Shown here: positions 58,333 through 64,000 of the stretch, in pieces
How the letters are laid out: each line of letters opens with the position of its first letter
Position numbering within the stretch: the stretch's first letter is position 1
Origin: Enoplolaimus lenunculus
Taxonomy: Eukaryota; Nematoda; Enoplea; Enoplida; Thoracostomopsidae
DNA length: 64,000 bases
NCBI GenBank assembly: GCA_030248215.1
Contig: JASANG010000539.1
Span: forward strand, 124,001 to 188,000
Direction: 5' to 3'
The notes under the pieces: generated by a model
Seen by the model: the letters and a program-made list of their open reading frames with translations, nothing else
Database searches by the model: none
What the model was told of the DNA's origin: nothing
Made by a program: the position numbers and the translations under genes

Positions 58333-58500
58333 GGGATGTGTCGATTTATTGGTATCGGCGTTGGTGGAGGTTTTTGTGCGTATCAGCTTAGGAATATTGT
58401 TTATATGGCTGTTTGGGTTTAAGTCTTCGCATGATGTAATGTAGTTTCCTATCTGTTTCTTGAGCTTTGCGTACTAAATTGGAATCGGCAAATTTTCAAA
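58333..58500. mobile_element. GCCGAT-family left fragment
   Basis: It begins TAGGGATGTGTCGATTTATT, then TTTAAGTCTTCGCATGATG and ATTGGAATCGGCAAATTTTC, as in the copies at 46670 and 55450. The right end is missing. Confidence 0.65.
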
Positions 58501-60022
58501 CCCAATTCAGAATTCGGTTCAAATATCTGAAAGGTTTAGCACGCGGTAACTGTTGTTGCTATTCTGACAAAAGTAGCTTGTTTCTTCTGTTCAATACAAT
58601 TGTGTCTTTTTATAGTGCATTAATTAATGTTTACTCGAAAAATTTAAGCGCTTATACCTTATCTGGTTTCAAACTTTTTTATGAAAATTGTAGGCGGGTA
58701 AAAATCGCAATTTTTTATTCGTGCTTTGAAATTATTTACCCGTGGATATAGCTGCGTCAAAATTTTCTTACCCGTCGTACGTTTAACCGCGGGTAGTGTG
58801 CAGCTATTCTTGGCGCAAACATTTGTGTGCCAAGCGTTATGGTAGTCCTAACATGTTTTTTGTCTTAGAGTTACACTAAATGATATATATTTGCAGTATG
58901 GTTACCCTAACAATTGGCACATAAAATTTTGTACGAAGCGTTAAGGTAGCCTTAAAATCACTTTTGGTCCTCGTTACATCGAAATTAAAGTGAATGGCGC
59001 ATAAATTTTATTTTGCTGCAGCCAAGCTGTAATCAAAATCGGATTGATTCAGCTTGAAACTTATAAAAATGCGACGCACTTGCCAACGGCCAGATAGTTT
59101 AAATTAGACGTTGTTCTCAAAAAGTTAAATGTATTTTTCTCGCAACTAGCATCTTCTGAGCAACCTAGAAGTTACGCAGGCGTACTAATATATTAGCTAA
59201 AAAACAGTGATATATAAAACCAACACTGATTGGTAATTGTTATTATGTTTCATTAAAGCTTAGCAGCAGTTTTGCCTTGGCCAAATTGCTATTATGGACT
59301 GAAAACAGATTAGCCTACGACATATACACAATGCGTTGTGTTCGCAAGACGTGAGCACCCCGTTGCGCTCGAGTTTCTAAGTTTTACAGTCGAACAATGA
59401 TGGTAAACGTTTTCCATTCGATAATATTAAAGTTCGCATTCTAACTTGATCAGAGATGAAACAGAGAATACTGATGGTTGAAAATCGTTATTTGAAGCAT
59501 TTTTCTAACTGTTTTAATCAGCATATATACAGTTTTGACTTACTTATGTGTAATTTTCTAGCTATTTTGAATGTTTCATTTTCAGCCATAATTTTAGAAT
59601 GCGTTTTTGTAATTACAATACATCAATTATAGCCAGGTTTATTGGATTGCCCTAATCATAAACACAGTCAGCTTGTATACCTCAGGTAATTCGACTAACA
59701 TCACAGATCACTCGGTCAATGTCTCGTTTATATACATGTTTTGTTTCGCTTTAGTCTATTCATTTTATGCTTCTAAATGTTAATTGCCTTTGAAGCAATG
59801 TATATTGTTTGATGAGTAATAAAGATTCAAGAATCAATAATAAGTTGGATGTATTAGGTTCTTTTTATGCATTAAACCCGCTAGTGAATGATGATTTAAC
59901 CTTTCGATATCAAGAGTTTGCAACCAATACCGTCATATCAATGTCGTTGATTTGATGTAGGAGATCAGGCAAACGAACAGGGTACATTGGGCAGGGCCGG
60001 AGTAGCCGCCCCCCAATACGGC

Positions 60023-60261
60023 AGTGATCCGAATAAGAGGGGAGATTGATATTTATTTGGCCTTTTCAGAGGGTACCCCCTAAAAATTATTCGGTTAATG
60101 GACTGTTGTTTATTTTTAACCCGGCCTTCGTTTTTACTGGTCTTGGTTACTGATATATCCGGTATGGCAACTATTCGTTGAATTAAACGTTTGTCTTGTA
60201 TCAAAAGCTAGAGCGATCATGCAAGGTTATACTTGAGAATGTACTTTCAAAACTTAAGTAT
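60023..60261. repeat. Dispersed repeat C, copy 2
   Basis: Same family as 24939-25175: AGTGATCCGAATAAGAGGGG, CAGAGGGTACCCCC, CAACTATTCGTTGAATTAAA and TTTCAAAACTTAAGTATA are shared, with scattered differences. Located about 0.9 kb upstream of RAB11. Confidence 0.82.
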
Positions 60262-61142
60262 ATAAACTGTCGAAGTTTTGAAATGCGCCTGGCTTCTCTC
60301 TGGCGAGTTGTTTGACACTTTCAACGTTACCATGATCCTTTCAATGGATTCGCACACTACACAGACCTTGAAATAACCACCAGTTTGCTTAATGTTAACA
60401 AATTTTCTCACACGCTACACTCGCTGGCCTACAATGTTACTTAACGAAATATAACTTACCCGAAATTAAATATTCACGAACGGTAATAAAAACAGTTTTG
60501 GAGAGGGGTGGGTCGTGTGCAGTGTCCCCTGATTGGAATATATAAAGATTGTATATATCACCTTTGACCTAAAATATGAGCTGTTCAGCTACTTTACCAG
60601 AAAATGTCAAAAAAAAATTCGCGCAGCGCGTGAAGTGTATTTTCGTTAAAGATGGGTTCACATTTTAGATCCACGAGTGTGCGACTTTTGAGTGAAAATG
60701 TTTTCGGAAGCGTATCCCCACAGCTATCAAACACGCCAGTGAGCTCGGATAACCTCAGATTAAAACCGTATAAATTGTGGACCCACCTCTACGTTAGGAG
60801 CTCCCACCCTGGAGTTTGTGGAAGCACCCAACCCTGTTAGCTCCGGCACTGACACTGGGCCAGTTGTCAGTTTACGATTTTGAAAAAATCCTATCACCGG
60901 CAGAACTTGGAAAATATCACCTATAGCGTATCCAAATTTTAACCACTTGACTTCTGCGGTTTACCGAACGAGTTTGATTTTAAGTTGGTGAAGCTATTAC
61001 TCTATTAGTTATTTAGAATTTACTTCGTGTAAGCACTGCCATTAAAGTCTATACAATCGGTTGCATTGGGCGACTCTGCCCGCGGTAAAATATTGTTGAT
61101 CAAGTGCGTTTTGGCAGTTTTAAATTATTTTCAAGTTAACTA

Positions 61143-63784
<2,642 letters not shown>

Positions 63785-64000
63785 GTATATATATACTTTC
63801 TCTAATTATCGCTAATGGAGTTATTCTAAGATCAAAGATAGAAAATGCGTCTAACAAGCGATTGCGCTAGCTTAAATCTGCCGCAAGACCAATGTTAGCA
63901 TTGCAGTCACATTTGGCTACTTTTTGAAAAATTATTTAACAAAACTGAAGAATTGTTTATAATTGCATTCGTGTTTTCATGGTTTATAGTATAAATTTAT

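Larger units (their letters stand above)
56568..61142. other. Intergenic region between SYNCRIP (+) and RAB11
   Basis: No gene recognised. At about 56660-56810 a piece with inverted ends (AATGTATAGATGAGGGTG and CGCCCTCAGCGCTATGCATT) resembles 30412-30530. At 57265-57385 GGGGCGGAACG faces CTGTTCCGCCC around a CTTAGG motif. Both look like further small inverted-repeat elements. The last stretch before 61143 should be the RAB11 promoter and 5' UTR. Confidence 0.6.

Overview
This is an AT-rich, intron-rich animal nuclear window. It has GT/AG introns of about 0.1 to 3 kb, tRNA-derived SINEs, LINE remnants and very many short inverted-repeat DNA elements. The gene set (MEIOC, SYNCRIP/hnRNP R, RAB11) is metazoan. 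The lineage cannot be fixed from the sequence alone; an invertebrate is likely.

Layout. 1-14923: no gene found, only transposon fossils and repeats. 14924-25885 (+): a five-exon MEIOC homologue of 1421 codons, glutamine-rich, with the conserved C-terminal MEIOC domain split over the last three exons. Its introns hold a 29-bp minisatellite, a foldback element and a tandem array of 143-bp inverted-repeat elements. 25886-33439: intergenic, with a dead L1/Tx1-type LINE at about 30840-32900 (-). 33440-43310 (-) and 46500-56567 (+): two SYNCRIP/hnRNP R-Q paralogues, head to head, each reconstructed as 13 coding exons with all 12 intron phases identical. The 3.2 kb between their start codons holds SINEs, a tRNA-like sequence and a LINE fragment. 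56568-61142: intergenic. 61143 to the window end (+): the first four coding exons of a RAB11 GTPase; its C-terminus lies outside.

How the genes relate. MEIOC is known as a germline meiotic-prophase factor acting with the RNA helicase YTHDC2. SYNCRIP/hnRNP R proteins bind RNA and regulate mRNA splicing, transport and stability. RAB11 directs recycling-endosome traffic. The three loci are not an operon; only the two SYNCRIP paralogues have a clear evolutionary link, by inverted local duplication.

The most striking non-genic feature is a set of short hAT-like elements with CAGGGT-type ends. Each family carries its own hexamer array near both ends (TTCGGA, TTCCGG, GCCGAT, AACGGA, TCGGAA). Several copies have 8-bp target duplications that can be read directly, three of them perfect.
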